Part shown: positions 17,815-27,116 of the stretch, in pieces | How positions within the stretch are numbered: position 1 is the first letter of the stretch | How the letters are laid out: each line of letters opens with the position of its first letter | Assembly: GCA_036824005.1 (NCBI GenBank) | Contig: DAITBA010000001.1 | Location: forward strand, 434,001-498,000 | Length of the DNA: 64,000 nt | Source: DAITBA01 sp036824005 | GTDB taxonomy: Bacteria; Pseudomonadota; Gammaproteobacteria; Burkholderiales; Rhodocyclaceae | Reading direction: 5' to 3' | Notes under the pieces: model-generated | Seen by the model: the letters and a program-made list of their open reading frames with translations, nothing else | What the model was told of the DNA's origin: nothing | Databases searched by the model: none | Made by a program: the position numbers and the translations under genes

Positions 17815-18242
17815 CTGTCGAAGTTCTCTTGGCAAAGCTGGACAAGGTGAAGCGCCTTGGTCCGAGCCGCTGGCAGTCGCTATGCCCTGCGCATGACGAC
17901 AAGGGGCCTTCTCTGGCGATCCGCGAAACCGACGAAGGCGTCCTGCTTCTCCATTGTTTCGCCGGTTGTTCGGTCCCCGACGTGCTACACGCCGTCGGCA
18001 TGGACATGGCCGCGCTGTTCCCACCGCGACAGGATGGCAAGCACTCTGCCAAGCCCGAACGCCGGCCGTTCCCGGCGGCGGATATTCTCCGCTGCATCGC
18101 TTTCGAGGCGCTTGTCGTTGCAATCGCGGGCACGGCGCTGGTATCCGGGCGTCCATTTTCGCCTGTCGACCGCGAACGCCTAATCCTCGCAGTGGGCCGA
18201 ATTCAGGCGGCATTGACGGCGGGGGGGCTGGAAAATGGATAG
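17811..18242 (+). CDS. CHC2 zinc-finger (primase-like) protein
   Basis: The product has 143 residues. The N-terminal half has a CHC2-type zinc-binding motif as in DNA primases: Cys25-x2-His28 (CPAHDD), then Cys49-x3-Cys53 (HCFAGCS), with the typical KGPSLAI strand between. There is no toprim catalytic domain, so this is a stand-alone zinc-finger unit rather than a full primase. Such short proteins are common directly upstream of RepA-like ATPases in prophages and satellites, where they help initiate replication. It overlaps the next gene by 8 bases. Confidence 0.75.
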   Translation: MTVEVLLAKLDKVKRLGPSRWQSLCPAHDDKGPSLAIRETDEGVLLLHCFAGCSVPDVLHAVGMDMAALFPPRQDGKHSAKPERRPFPAADILRCIAFEALVVAIAGTALVSGRPFSPVDRERLILAVGRIQAALTAGGLENG

Positions 18243-19578
18243 CGGCATCGAGCGGGGAGCATCGTTTCTTGACTCCTTGGCGGAAGGTGCGTTGCGTGGG
18301 CAACCTCAACGCAGAGCGAACGCGAGTGAGCCGGATGGGGAAGAGGTTCAAGCCGACGAAGAGCGCGCGCCTGCGGGCGAATATGCGCGGGACGTGAACC
18401 TGATCCGGGCCAGCGACGTAATCCCCGAGCCGATAACCTGGCTGTGGAATGGTTGGTTGGCGGCGGGAAAGATGCACGTTTTCGGCGGGGCACCGGGCAC
18501 CGGCAAAACGACTATCAGCATGGGGCTGGCAGCGACCGTGACAACCGGCGGACGCTGGCCGGATGGCACCCGATCCATTGCCGGAAATGTCGTGATCTGG
18601 AGCGGCGAGGATGATCCCGCCGATACCTTGATTCCCCGGCTGGCGCTGTCGGGCGCTGATCTGTCCCGCGCATATTTCATTGCCGACATTCGGGAGGGCA
18701 ACGAGCGGCGATCCTTCGACCCTGCGCGCGACATGGAGCCGCTGCGGCGCAAGCTGGTGGAAATCGGCGGCGTGCGACTGCTGATCGTTGATCCCGTGGT
18801 TTCAGCGGTAATCGGCGAGGGAAACAGTAATCCGCAGGTAAGGCGCAGCTTGCAACCCCTTGTCGACATCGGGAAAGACATGAATTGCGCGGTGATTGGA
18901 ATAACTCACTTTCGGAAGAGCAGCGCGGGGAGTGATCCGGTTGAGCGCATCAACGGCAGCATTGCCTACGGAGCAATGGCACGTATTGTCTTGGTGGCGG
19001 CGAAGCACCAGGAAGAAGGCGACGATGGGCGCACCGTGCGGCTTTTCTGCCGGGCGAAATCGAACATCGGACCGGATGACGGCGGCTTTGAATACGATCT
19101 GCACCAAGCCGAACTGAAAACGCATCCGGGCATCTTCGCATCGTCTGTGCAGTGGGGCGAGGCGGTGGAGGGCGCGGCGCGGGAACTGTTGGCGACGGCG
19201 GACGCAACCGGCGGCGACGGCGAAGGCGGCACCCTGGCCGATGCCAAGCGATTCCTTGCCGACTTGCTGGCGAATGGGCCGCTACCAACCAAGACCATCA
19301 AGGCGGATGCGGATGGCGCGGGGTATTCCTGGGCAACGATCCGGCGGGCGCAAAAGGCGCTTGGGATTGAGCCAGCGAAAGAAGGCGGGCACTTCGGAAC
19401 GGCAAGACAGCAATGGCTGTGGAAGCTTCCTGCTGAACATGCTCAACGTGAGCACCTTCAGGGCCGGTCACTGAAGATGCTCAAAAGCGCTGAAGATGCC
19501 CAACAAAAGGAGGTGAGCACCTTCAGGGAAATTGAGCACCTTCAGCACAATCCGGGCGTGGTCGAGGTGGAGATATGA
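18235..19578 (+). CDS. RepA-like AAA ATPase (replicative helicase type)
   Basis: This encodes 447 residues. After an acidic leader (1-55) comes a RecA-fold domain with Walker A GGAPGTGKTT at residues 84-93, a VVIWSGEDDPADTLIPRL segment, Walker B-like LLIVDPVVSAV near 180, and an ITHFRKSS sensor-like motif near 225. This is the pattern of hexameric RepA/DnaB-type ATPases of plasmids and prophages. The C-terminal part has a winged-helix-like region (TIKADADGAGYSWATIRRAQKAL). With the upstream CHC2 protein it probably forms the element's replication module. Its stop overlaps the next ATG. Confidence 0.82.
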   Translation: MDSGIERGASFLDSLAEGALRGQPQRRANASEPDGEEVQADEERAPAGEYARDVNLIRASDVIPEPITWLWNGWLAAGKMHVFGGAPGTGKTTISMGLAATVTTGGRWPDGTRSIAGNVVIWSGEDDPADTLIPRLALSGADLSRAYFIADIREGNERRSFDPARDMEPLRRKLVEIGGVRLLIVDPVVSAVIGEGNSNPQVRRSLQPLVDIGKDMNCAVIGITHFRKSSAGSDPVERINGSIAYGAMARIVLVAAKHQEEGDDGRTVRLFCRAKSNIGPDDGGFEYDLHQAELKTHPGIFASSVQWGEAVEGAARELLATADATGGDGEGGTLADAKRFLADLLANGPLPTKTIKADADGAGYSWATIRRAQKALGIEPAKEGGHFGTARQQWLWKLPAEHAQREHLQGRSLKMLKSAEDAQQKEVSTFREIEHLQHNPGVVEVEI

Positions 19579-20300
19579 CCCCCGCGATAATCGTCCGCGA
19601 GGCGCAAGCGGACGGGGTGAGCCTGACCCTTTCGCGCACTGGAACCATCAAGGCGACCGGCGACGGCGCGGCGGTGAATCGCTGGCTGTCGGTGATCCGC
19701 GAACACAAAGCGGAAATCATCGAAGCCCTGAAAGTCGGCGCTGGCGACACGGCGCCGGCTTCCTGCTGGTGGTTGATTCACTACCCAGACCGCGATCCGC
19801 TGGAAGTTTCCTGCACCCCGCCTGCGACGAATGCCGAGATTCTGGAACAGCACCCGGACGCGTTAGCGGCGGAACCCCTTACCCCGACCATCCGGCAACC
19901 ATTTGCACCCCTGACCGCCAGCGAGGAAGCGGCAATCCGGGCATGGCTGGCGCTGATTGAGGAAACCGGCGCGGACGTCATCGGTGACGTGCTAAGCCAG
20001 TGCAAGGACGATGCCGAGGCGCGGAATTACTACCTGCGGCGGGCACAAGTGGATTTGCAGGAGGGTGGCGCCGACGCGGCGTGGGATGGCGACCGCCGTT
20101 GCTGCAGCCAATGCGCGAACTTATCCCTGCGTAGGGTCTGCGTGATCGCCGGCCCGGTAGGGCTGGACTCGGCACGGCGTAGTCATGAGCCAATCCGGGA
20201 CTTGCCCAGGCGGTGCGAGGGCTATGTGCCGAAGGCAGATGACCCCGATCAACGTCCGGGCAGGGAACGTTGGCCAGGGCTATCGGAGAACGGAAGATGA
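19575..20300 (+). CDS. Hypothetical element protein with TubC-like N-terminus
   Basis: The product has 241 residues. The first 50 (GVSLTLSRTGTIKATGDG, then AVNRWLSVIREHKAEIIEAL) resemble the TubC-N docking fold often found in prophage proteins of unknown role; this is a weak resemblance. The C-terminal half has cysteines in a CCSQCANLSLRRVC arrangement that could bind zinc. It is coupled by ATGA overlaps to the RepA-like gene before and the zinc-finger gene after, so all three are translated from one message. Confidence 0.6.
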   Translation: MTPAIIVREAQADGVSLTLSRTGTIKATGDGAAVNRWLSVIREHKAEIIEALKVGAGDTAPASCWWLIHYPDRDPLEVSCTPPATNAEILEQHPDALAAEPLTPTIRQPFAPLTASEEAAIRAWLALIEETGADVIGDVLSQCKDDAEARNYYLRRAQVDLQEGGADAAWDGDRRCCSQCANLSLRRVCVIAGPVGLDSARRSHEPIRDLPRRCEGYVPKADDPDQRPGRERWPGLSENGR

Positions 20301-21037
20301 GCAAGAAGAATGTCATAAGGCGCTGCGCAATGTGCGGCATCACTGAGGGGAAGCTCACCCGCTGCGAAGGCGGGTACATCTGCGATCCCTGTGTGGAGCG
20401 TGGCCATGCAGGGCGAGACACCACTGCCCGCATCGCGAAGGCGCACATGTGGTCGATGTCTGCACAGGCGGAGGCAAATCGCCTGCGCCGGCGCGGCGAC
20501 ATGGAAGCTGCGGCGGTGCAGCAACATCGTGCAGATCAGTTTGCGCAGCGGGCTGATGCTCTGGCGCAGGTGACGCCGCAGGCCGAGATCGCTCTGGGCG
20601 AGGTGGTCCCGACCGACAACCCTTACATCCGGGATACTCTGCGTACTCCGGACTCGGTGGCGCTGGATGCGAGCGCCCAGCGTATCGATCTGCTCGCCCG
20701 CCTTGGGACCGACGCCGTAGCGCTGGCGGTGGATGCCGCCAACTCCATAGGCGCCCAGAACAGCCTGGAGAAGATGCTCGTCCACCAGCTTGCCATTGCG
20801 CATAAGGCCGCACTCGAAAGCGCTGACAGGGCCTGTTTTGAAACCGGCGCCGCCGAGAAGGCCCGGCTGCTGAATGTGTCGGTGCGGATGATAGAGGCGT
20901 TCCAGCGCGGGTTGCTCACCATGCAGCGCCTGCGCACCGGCGGGAATCAGACCATCGTTGTGCAGCGAGTGACGGTGGCGGAGGGAGGGCAGGCCATTGT
21001 CGGAAACGTTCAGACTGGGGAGGGAAGTACAAAATGA
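20297..21037 (+). CDS. Hypothetical protein with N-terminal zinc-finger motif
   Basis: This encodes 246 residues. The N-terminus has two CxxC pairs (CAMCGITEGKLTRC, then YICDPC) forming a probable zinc ribbon; the remainder is alanine-rich and helical. I recognise no family. The ATG at 20297 overlaps the previous stop, and its own end overlaps the next gene by 4 bases. It is probably the penultimate gene of the element's early operon. Confidence 0.55.
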   Translation: MSKKNVIRRCAMCGITEGKLTRCEGGYICDPCVERGHAGRDTTARIAKAHMWSMSAQAEANRLRRRGDMEAAAVQQHRADQFAQRADALAQVTPQAEIALGEVVPTDNPYIRDTLRTPDSVALDASAQRIDLLARLGTDAVALAVDAANSIGAQNSLEKMLVHQLAIAHKAALESADRACFETGAAEKARLLNVSVRMIEAFQRGLLTMQRLRTGGNQTIVVQRVTVAEGGQAIVGNVQTGEGSTK

Positions 21038-21267
21038 GCGGTTACCCCATGCACTGTGCGCCGCGCTGTGGTGCACGAACACGAAGAGGTACGCCTTGCC
21101 AGGCGCCAGCAATTAAGGGCAAGGCACGCTGCCGTATGCACGGCGGCAAATCGACGGGCCGGCCGCTCACACACGGCCGCCACACGAAGGCCGCAATCGA
21201 GAAGAAACGCGAGTGGCGGCGGATACTGGGGGAACTCACCAGACTGCTCAATGAGCTGAGTGACTGA
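21034..21267 (+). CDS. HGGxSTG motif protein
   Basis: The product has 77 residues. CGARTRRGTPCQAPAIKG, then CRMHGGKSTGRP form the conserved cysteine pattern plus the HGGxSTG motif of a small protein group common in prophages and mobile elements. It could bind metal or DNA, but its function is not known. The ATG at 21034 overlaps the previous gene. Directly after it the sequence changes to an IS91-type transposase fragment. Confidence 0.7.
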   Translation: MSGYPMHCAPRCGARTRRGTPCQAPAIKGKARCRMHGGKSTGRPLTHGRHTKAAIEKKREWRRILGELTRLLNELSD

Positions 21268-21567
21268 GGTTCTGGCTGCTGACCCGGAGCACTTGGGCGC
21301 AGGCACCCCCGGCTTCTTCGGCGTGCTGCACACCTGGGGCCGGCAACTGCAGTACCACCCGCACATCCACTATGTCGTGGCCGGCGGCGTGCTGGATGCC
21401 GAGCGGCGCTGGCACGCCGCGAGTCTTGGCTTCTTCCTGCCGGTGCGGGCAGTGTCGAAGATCTACCGCGCCATGTTCCGCGAGGCGATGGCGCGAGCTG
21501 GGCTGCTGGCCGAGATTGCGCCTGAGGTGTGGGCAGCCGAGTGGAACGTGAATTGCCAAGCAGTCGG
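21268..21567 (+). pseudogene. IS91-type transposase internal fragment
   Basis: The frame reads VLAADPEHLGAGTPGFFGV, then LHTWGRQLQYHPHIHYVVAGG and LGFFLPVRAVSKIYRAMFREAM, ending with WNVNCQAVG. This is the central part of the IS91-family Y2 transposase, including the HPHxHxVV metal-binding motif. The N-terminal zinc region and the C-terminal third with the catalytic tyrosines are missing, and homology stops after QAVG. A piece of the C-terminus of the same family lies at about 35052-35130 on the other side of the CRISPR-Cas locus in the same orientation. Confidence 0.75.
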
Positions 21568-21625
21568 CGCCGACAAGCATCCAGCGACAATCACCAACAC
21601 GGAGCGACAACCATGACCGAATAAC

Positions 21626-21669
21626 TACCGACAATCATCCCGGCCGACCGGCCAAAATGTTTGTCGGTA
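21626..21669. repeat. 9-bp inverted repeat at the distal end of the CRISPR array
   Basis: TACCGACAA (21626-21634) and TTGTCGGTA (21661-21669) are perfect inverted arms with a 26-base centre that is itself rich in CGGCC pairs. It lies between the IS91 fragment and the leader-distal CRISPR repeat. It could be a transposon end, a transcription stop for the array or a protein site; nothing decides among these. Confidence 0.45.
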
Positions 21670-21702
21670 TACCGGCCATGCTGCTTGACGCTATCTAAGC
21701 GA

Positions 21703-24700
21703 GGGCCTATCCCCGCGTGCGCGGGGGAGCCACGGATAGCGACATCCGTGGCACTTTCGCGCGGGGCCTATCCCCGCGTGCGCGGGGGAGCCACAAACGA
21801 AGGTCTACATGGAGGGCGAGCCCAGGGCCTATCCCCGCGTGCGCGGGGGAGCCCCTCGGCCTTGTATTTGCCCGCAATGACGAAGGGGCCTATCCCCGCG
21901 TGCGCGGGGGAGCCGCGCCCTGTATTCCCTGCCGCTGGCCACCGTGGGGCCTATCCCCGCGTGCGCGGGGGAGCCGACCGCGCCTAACTGAAAGGATCAA
22001 TCATGAACGGCCTATCCCCGCGTGCGCGGGGGAGCCGTTCACGTTCGGGACGGGCGGGCAAATCATGACGGCCTATCCCCGCGTGCGCGGGGGAGCCACA
22101 GGAGCAGTCATGACGAACAAGTATATTCGGGGCCTATCCCCGCGTGCGCGGGGGAGCCTGAATATGAAACCGTCTGAATTGTGCGCCGTGGGGCCTATCC
22201 CCGCGTGCGCGGGGGAGCCTTACGGCACAACCGGGAAAGCCGAGCGGCGGCGGGCCTATCCCCGCGTGCGCGGGGGAGCCATCGGCCAGGTGCTTTACCT
22301 GGCCAAGCGTGAGGGCCTATCCCCGCGTGCGCGGGGGAGCCACGGCCATGCCCCCACAATGGCTGTGGCAAGTGGGCCTATCCCCGCGTGCGCGGGGGAG
22401 CCCGGACCTTCGCCATAAAGACCGGCGAAGGCCGGGGCCTATCCCCGCGTGCGCGGGGGAGCCTTCCAGCCGCGCCGCAGGATCAAGCCGCAACAGGGCC
22501 TATCCCCGCGTGCGCGGGGGAGCCAATTTCACTGAGGCGGGAAACTCGGCCAGCATGGGCCTATCCCCGCGTGCGCGGGGGAGCCAGGAATTTCGATGCG
22601 GACGACGCGGCACTCCAGGGCCTATCCCCGCGTGCGCGGGGGAGCCTTCGATTTCGCCCGGACGATTGACGCTGTAGCGGGCCTATCCCCGCGTGCGCGG
22701 GGGAGCCGCACAGCAACGCCCGCCCAGTGTCGGCGTCCAGGGCCTATCCCCGCGTGCGCGGGGGAGCCACTTGTTGGCGCTAAGAGTCACCTTGCCGGTC
22801 GGGCCTATCCCCGCGTGCGCGGGGGAGCCGAGCGGCGCCACGCTGATGGACGCGCTGACTCGGGCCTATCCCCGCGTGCGCGGGGGAGCCGCCTCCCCGG
22901 TGCCGACAGTAGAGGGCGCGTTGGGCCTATCCCCGCGTGCGCGGGGGAGCCAAGCTTACCGCCACGGCGGCGAATGGAACGGCGGGCCTATCCCCGCGTG
23001 CGCGGGGGAGCCAGGATAGGCGGCAAAAGTGCCGGATATCATGCGGGCCTATCCCCGCGTGCGCGGGGGAGCCGCAGCTCCAGCCCGGTTTTATAAATCG
23101 CCCAACGGCCTATCCCCGCGTGCGCGGGGGAGCCGCTGACGACGGAAATGGGACGCTCGATCTCAAGGGCCTATCCCCGCGTGCGCGGGGGAGCCATCAG
23201 TGCGGTCAGGCGCTTGAGCCGCAGCGAGGGCCTATCCCCGCGTGCGCGGGGGAGCCATCTTGCCTGTCCCTGACGAGAACGTGTCGAAGGGCCTATCCCC
23301 GCGTGCGCGGGGGAGCCGCGCTCATCCTAAATTGGCGCCGATCTGCTGAGGGCCTATCCCCGCGTGCGCGGGGGAGCCATGGTCAATCGCGGCCTTCATC
23401 GTAGGTGATAGGGCCTATCCCCGCGTGCGCGGGGGAGCCGACGCCAAGCCGCCAATTGCCTCGCGCAGCATGGGCCTATCCCCGCGTGCGCGGGGGAGCC
23501 ATTGACGAGCAGCAACCCACCCAAGATCGACTGGGCCTATCCCCGCGTGCGCGGGGGAGCCATCGGCGAACCCCGCCATTGCCTGCGCGATTTGGGCCTA
23601 TCCCCGCGTGCGCGGGGGAGCCATTGTTCTGTCACGTCGCAAAGAGATCGCCCCGGGCCTATCCCCGCGTGCGCGGGGGAGCCTCGGCCGTCCGTGGCGC
23701 ACGATCTATAAGCCAGGGCCTATCCCCGCGTGCGCGGGGGAGCCTCGACCGGTTTGCTGCCCATCTCATCAAATGTGGGCCTATCCCCGCGTGCGCGGGG
23801 GAGCCGACAGCTACATCGTTGTCGAGGAATGCAGATAGGGCCTATCCCCGCGTGCGCGGGGGAGCCCAAGATCGCGGAGGCCGGCCTCATGCTCGGCGGG
23901 GGCCTATCCCCGCGTGCGCGGGGGAGCCCGGCGTGAGGATGACATGGCACTGACTTTCAAGGGCCTATCCCCGCGTGCGCGGGGGAGCCATAGCGGGGTG
24001 GGAGAACGCCAACGGATACCCGGGCCTATCCCCGCGTGCGCGGGGGAGCCATCCCAGGGGCGCGCGACGACGGCGAGCTTGCGGGCCTATCCCCGCGTGC
24101 GCGGGGGAGCCGGGAGGCCTGACGCAATCAGAGTGAGCGACGGGGGCCTATCCCCGCGTGCGCGGGGGAGCCAATTCAAGCTATGGAGTGGCAGTGCCTG
24201 TTGTGGGCCTATCCCCGCGTGCGCGGGGGAGCCCATGATCTCGTTGTAAATGCGAATCACGTCGAGGGCCTATCCCCGCGTGCGCGGGGGAGCCTACTAC
24301 GAGGCGGCCGGAGAGACCGAGCGCGCGGGCCTATCCCCGCGTGCGCGGGGGAGCCCCGGTGAATCTGCACTGGCCGGACGGCCGCGTGGGCCTATCCCCG
24401 CGTGCGCGGGGGAGCCAGGCATGGTTCAGCTCCTATATCCGGTCAAGCGGGCCTATCCCCGCGTGCGCGGGGGAGCCAGCCTGAATCGACGCGCGGCGGT
24501 CCAGGCAGGGGGCCTATCCCCGCGTGCGCGGGGGAGCCAAAATCTACGCCTCCCCAGCGTCTGCCGGGGAGGGCCTATCCCCGCGTGCGCGGGGGAGCCT
24601 CGTAGTCAAACGCATCAACGGAAATGTAATGGGGCCTATCCCCGCGTGCGCGGGGGAGCCCCACATGGCGCGATCCTATGGTGCAGTCATGGCGGCCTAT

Positions 24701-25880
24701 CCCCGCGTGCGCGGGGGAGCCGCGTTTTTGACATCGAGCTCTTCTGGCCGCAGGGGCCTATCCCCGCGTGCGCGGGGGAGCCGGGATTACTATCGGGGCT
24801 GGAGCATTCATCGCGGGCCTATCCCCGCGTGCGCGGGGGAGCCGCCGCGGCGTCTGATCGCGCGAGGGCGCAGTCGGGCCTATCCCCGCGTGCGCGGGGG
24901 AGCCGGTTCCAGCGGCTCATCAAGCCCGTCCAACGGGGGCCTATCCCCGCGTGCGCGGGGGAGCCAACGACATCGAGTGGGAATATGGGTACGGGACGGG
25001 CCTATCCCCGCGTGCGCGGGGGAGCCATCATGATCCCCGCGGCGATTGTTGATTTCGCGGGCCTATCCCCGCGTGCGCGGGGGAGCCGGTGAGCGATACA
25101 GCCATTGCCGCCGATGCCAGGGCCTATCCCCGCGTGCGCGGGGGAGCCGACGCTTTGGTGATCGAGCGCAGATACTTGAAGGGCCTATCCCCGCGTGCGC
25201 GGGGGAGCCGCGCGGGCATCATCGTCAAGCGGCCCGGCGTCGGGCCTATCCCCGCGTGCGCGGGGGAGCCTTTCCAGCGTCTCTCCGAGCAGATCGAGCT
25301 CGGGGCCTATCCCCGCGTGCGCGGGGGAGCCATTAGGGGTTGCCATGCCCACCCGTCAAAGTTGGGCCTATCCCCGCGTGCGCGGGGGAGCCCATGAGGA
25401 CACAGGCATGGGACTAACGTTCAAGGGCCTATCCCCGCGTGCGCGGGGGAGCCCAGTGCGCAGAGGTCATGATCGCCCACGACGAGGGCCTATCCCCGCG
25501 TGCGCGGGGGAGCCGCGATACGGGCCATGCCCTCTTCGGCCTCAACGGGCCTATCCCCGCGTGCGCGGGGGAGCCATCCGGTGCGCGTCATTGGTCGCGT
25601 CCTCCTAGGGCCTATCCCCGCGTGCGCGGGGGAGCCGGCCGAGATGTAGAACACATTGGAGCCGGCCGGGGCCTATCCCCGCGTGCGCGGGGGAGCCTCG
25701 GTGCGCACCTCGTTGTGGACGCTCGCCTGGGGCCTATCCCCGCGTGCGCGGGGGAGCCAGCCGGCGATCGGCGGCCAGCAGATCGCCGAAGGGCCTATCC
25801 CCGCGTGCGCGGGGGAGCCCGCATCACGGAATTAGAGGTCGAACTGGAGAAGGGCCTATCCCCGCGTGCGCGGGGGAGCC
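21703..25880 (-). CRISPR. Type I-E CRISPR array, 69 repeats and 68 spacers
   Basis: A 28-base invariant core (first copy 21704-21731, last 25853-25880; + strand begins GGCCTATCCCCG) recurs with a 61-base period. One unit is 62 bases because the spacer before 23901 has 34 bases. Spacers are 33 bases when the variable 29th base is counted with them. Every repeat I read is identical, including the terminal ones. The core contains a strong hairpin (CCCCGCG and CGCGGGG around TGC), and the reverse complement matches the type I-E repeat style. The cas genes lie to the right and read leftward, so the leader is at the right end and transcription is on the minus strand. Confidence 0.97.
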
Positions 25881-25954
25881 TCTTGGAGCCAAGGCCATAA
25901 CTCCAAGAGGAAAACACACAAATCCATCCTTCCGGATTATTAAAGAGCGCGGCC
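25879..25954 (-). promoter_or_regulatory. CRISPR leader with junction inverted repeat
   Basis: The sequence between the first (leader-proximal) repeat and the cas2 stop is only 74 bases and includes an A+T-rich part (about 25909-25942). A perfect 10-bp inverted repeat, CCTCTTGGAG (25879-25888) and CTCCAAGAGG (25901-25910), straddles the leader-repeat junction, its outer two bases belonging to the repeat. I see no clear IHF site (WATCAR-N4-TTR). The promoter may lie inside the end of cas2. Confidence 0.6.
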
Positions 25955-26251
25955 TTACCGTCGAACGCGGGCAACCCACATGCCGTCCATCTCGACCAGT
26001 TCCCTTGGCGGTTCGCCCAGGTGGGCGAGGCCGACGCCGCCAGTGAGATTATTGTCGCGCCAGACCATGACGACACTGCCGCGTCGTTCGGCGTCGTGCC
26101 ACTCGGTGAGTACATTCCAAGTTCGCTCCCGCACGCCCTTGCTCATGCGCGGCGAGACGTAGATGGTCGGGGCAACTTCCAGCATCACCGATGCGAGAAA
26201 GCCGCGAAAACGGTCGGCGACGTCACGCGTCACTATTACTGCCAGCGGCAT
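25955..26251 (-). CDS. cas2: Type I-E CRISPR-associated endoribonuclease-fold protein Cas2e
   Basis: The product has 98 residues of the Cas2e (CT1978) family: MPLAVIVTRDVADRFRGFLA, then LEVAPTIYVSPRMSKGVRERTW. With Cas1 it forms the integrase complex that inserts new spacers at the leader end; Cas2 is the structural bridge. The first beta strand and the family-specific SPRMSKGVRE segment are clear. It is the last gene of the cas operon, overlaps cas1 by 29 bases and ends 74 bases from the first repeat. Confidence 0.95.
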   Translation of the reverse strand: MPLAVIVTRDVADRFRGFLASVMLEVAPTIYVSPRMSKGVRERTWNVLTEWHDAERRGSVVMVWRDNNLTGGVGLAHLGEPPRELVEMDGMWVARVRR

Positions 26252-27116
26252 CGGTTTCCTCCATGCGCAAGACAGACTTGATGCTGTCGATCATCGACGG
26301 AATTACGGACTGCTTGCGGAACACCGTGGCGGCCTCACGTCGCACCAGGCGGTCGATAGAGTCGGGCGCGCCGTCAAGCGCCTTCCGTGCCGCGGCGAAA
26401 GCGATAGGCAGCGTGATCGCATCGCGGAACAGGTCCGCGATGTCGAGGACGAAAGACTGCCCCGAGTCTTCGTGGATGAAGCCGAGCTGCGGAATCGCGG
26501 CGAGCGATTGCACGGCGATGGCGGCAGCGGCCTGCACCGCCGTGGCTGCGTGGTTGATGGCCTGATTGGCTTCGTCGGCCGATTCGGGGTCGGCGCGGTC
26601 GTAGTGGCGGCCGTTCCACGGGATGCGGTAGCGCTCGGCAGTCAGCCGGTAGAGCGTTTTTACGCGCGAACCTTCGATGCCGCGCAGTGTGTCGAGATCG
26701 CGGTGCGGCAGGATTTCGCCCAGGCGCAGGGCGTACATGCGGCGGGCCACGGCGATGCGCCGGCGCGGGTTCCCCCACAATTCCGCTTGGCGGCGCGCGA
26801 CGTCCGAGCGGTCGGGCAGCAGCGGCGGCGCCGTGTAGCTGCGCACGCCGTCCACGCCGACGGCGGCCATCAGCGTGCCGTGGCGGGCAAGCAGGCGCAG
26901 CGCGTCGTGGGTGACGCTGCTGCCGGGGCCGAGCAGGATCATCGATACAGCCTGGTGCGGGATCTGGTCGACGTAGGGCGTGAGGCTGTCCTTGCCGGCC
27001 ACGAAGTGCAGGCAGCCGTCGATCACGCACAACTCGCCGCGCTCCAGCCACAGCAGGCCGTGGCGGTCCGTGTGCGGGATGCGCGCGGTCTCCAGCCCAA
27101 GACGGCCTTTCAGCAT
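26223..27116 (-). CDS. cas1: Type I-E CRISPR-associated integrase Cas1
   Basis: This encodes 297 residues. The metal-binding catalytic residues match E. coli Cas1 spacing: Glu148 (RGIEGSRVK), His215 (LGFIHEDSG) and Asp228 (LDIADLF). The N-terminal beta domain (LETARIPHTDRHGLLWLERGEL) is intact. Cas1 catalyses spacer integration. The ATG at 27116 overlaps cas6e by 7 bases; sequence upstream in the same frame is cas6e shadow. All residues needed for adaptation appear present, in line with a large and uniform array. Confidence 0.96.
   Translation of the reverse strand: MLKGRLGLETARIPHTDRHGLLWLERGELCVIDGCLHFVAGKDSLTPYVDQIPHQAVSMILLGPGSSVTHDALRLLARHGTLMAAVGVDGVRSYTAPPLLPDRSDVARRQAELWGNPRRRIAVARRMYALRLGEILPHRDLDTLRGIEGSRVKTLYRLTAERYRIPWNGRHYDRADPESADEANQAINHAATAVQAAAAIAVQSLAAIPQLGFIHEDSGQSFVLDIADLFRDAITLPIAFAAARKALDGAPDSIDRLVRREAATVFRKQSVIPSMIDSIKSVLRMEETDAAGSNSDA

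Noticed and set aside
21661..26046. Many long reading frames across the CRISPR array (translations repeating GLSPRARGS, AYPRVRGGA or PIPACAGEP)
   Set aside because: They are only the repeat read in three frames; the 61-base period keeps frames open. They are not proteins.
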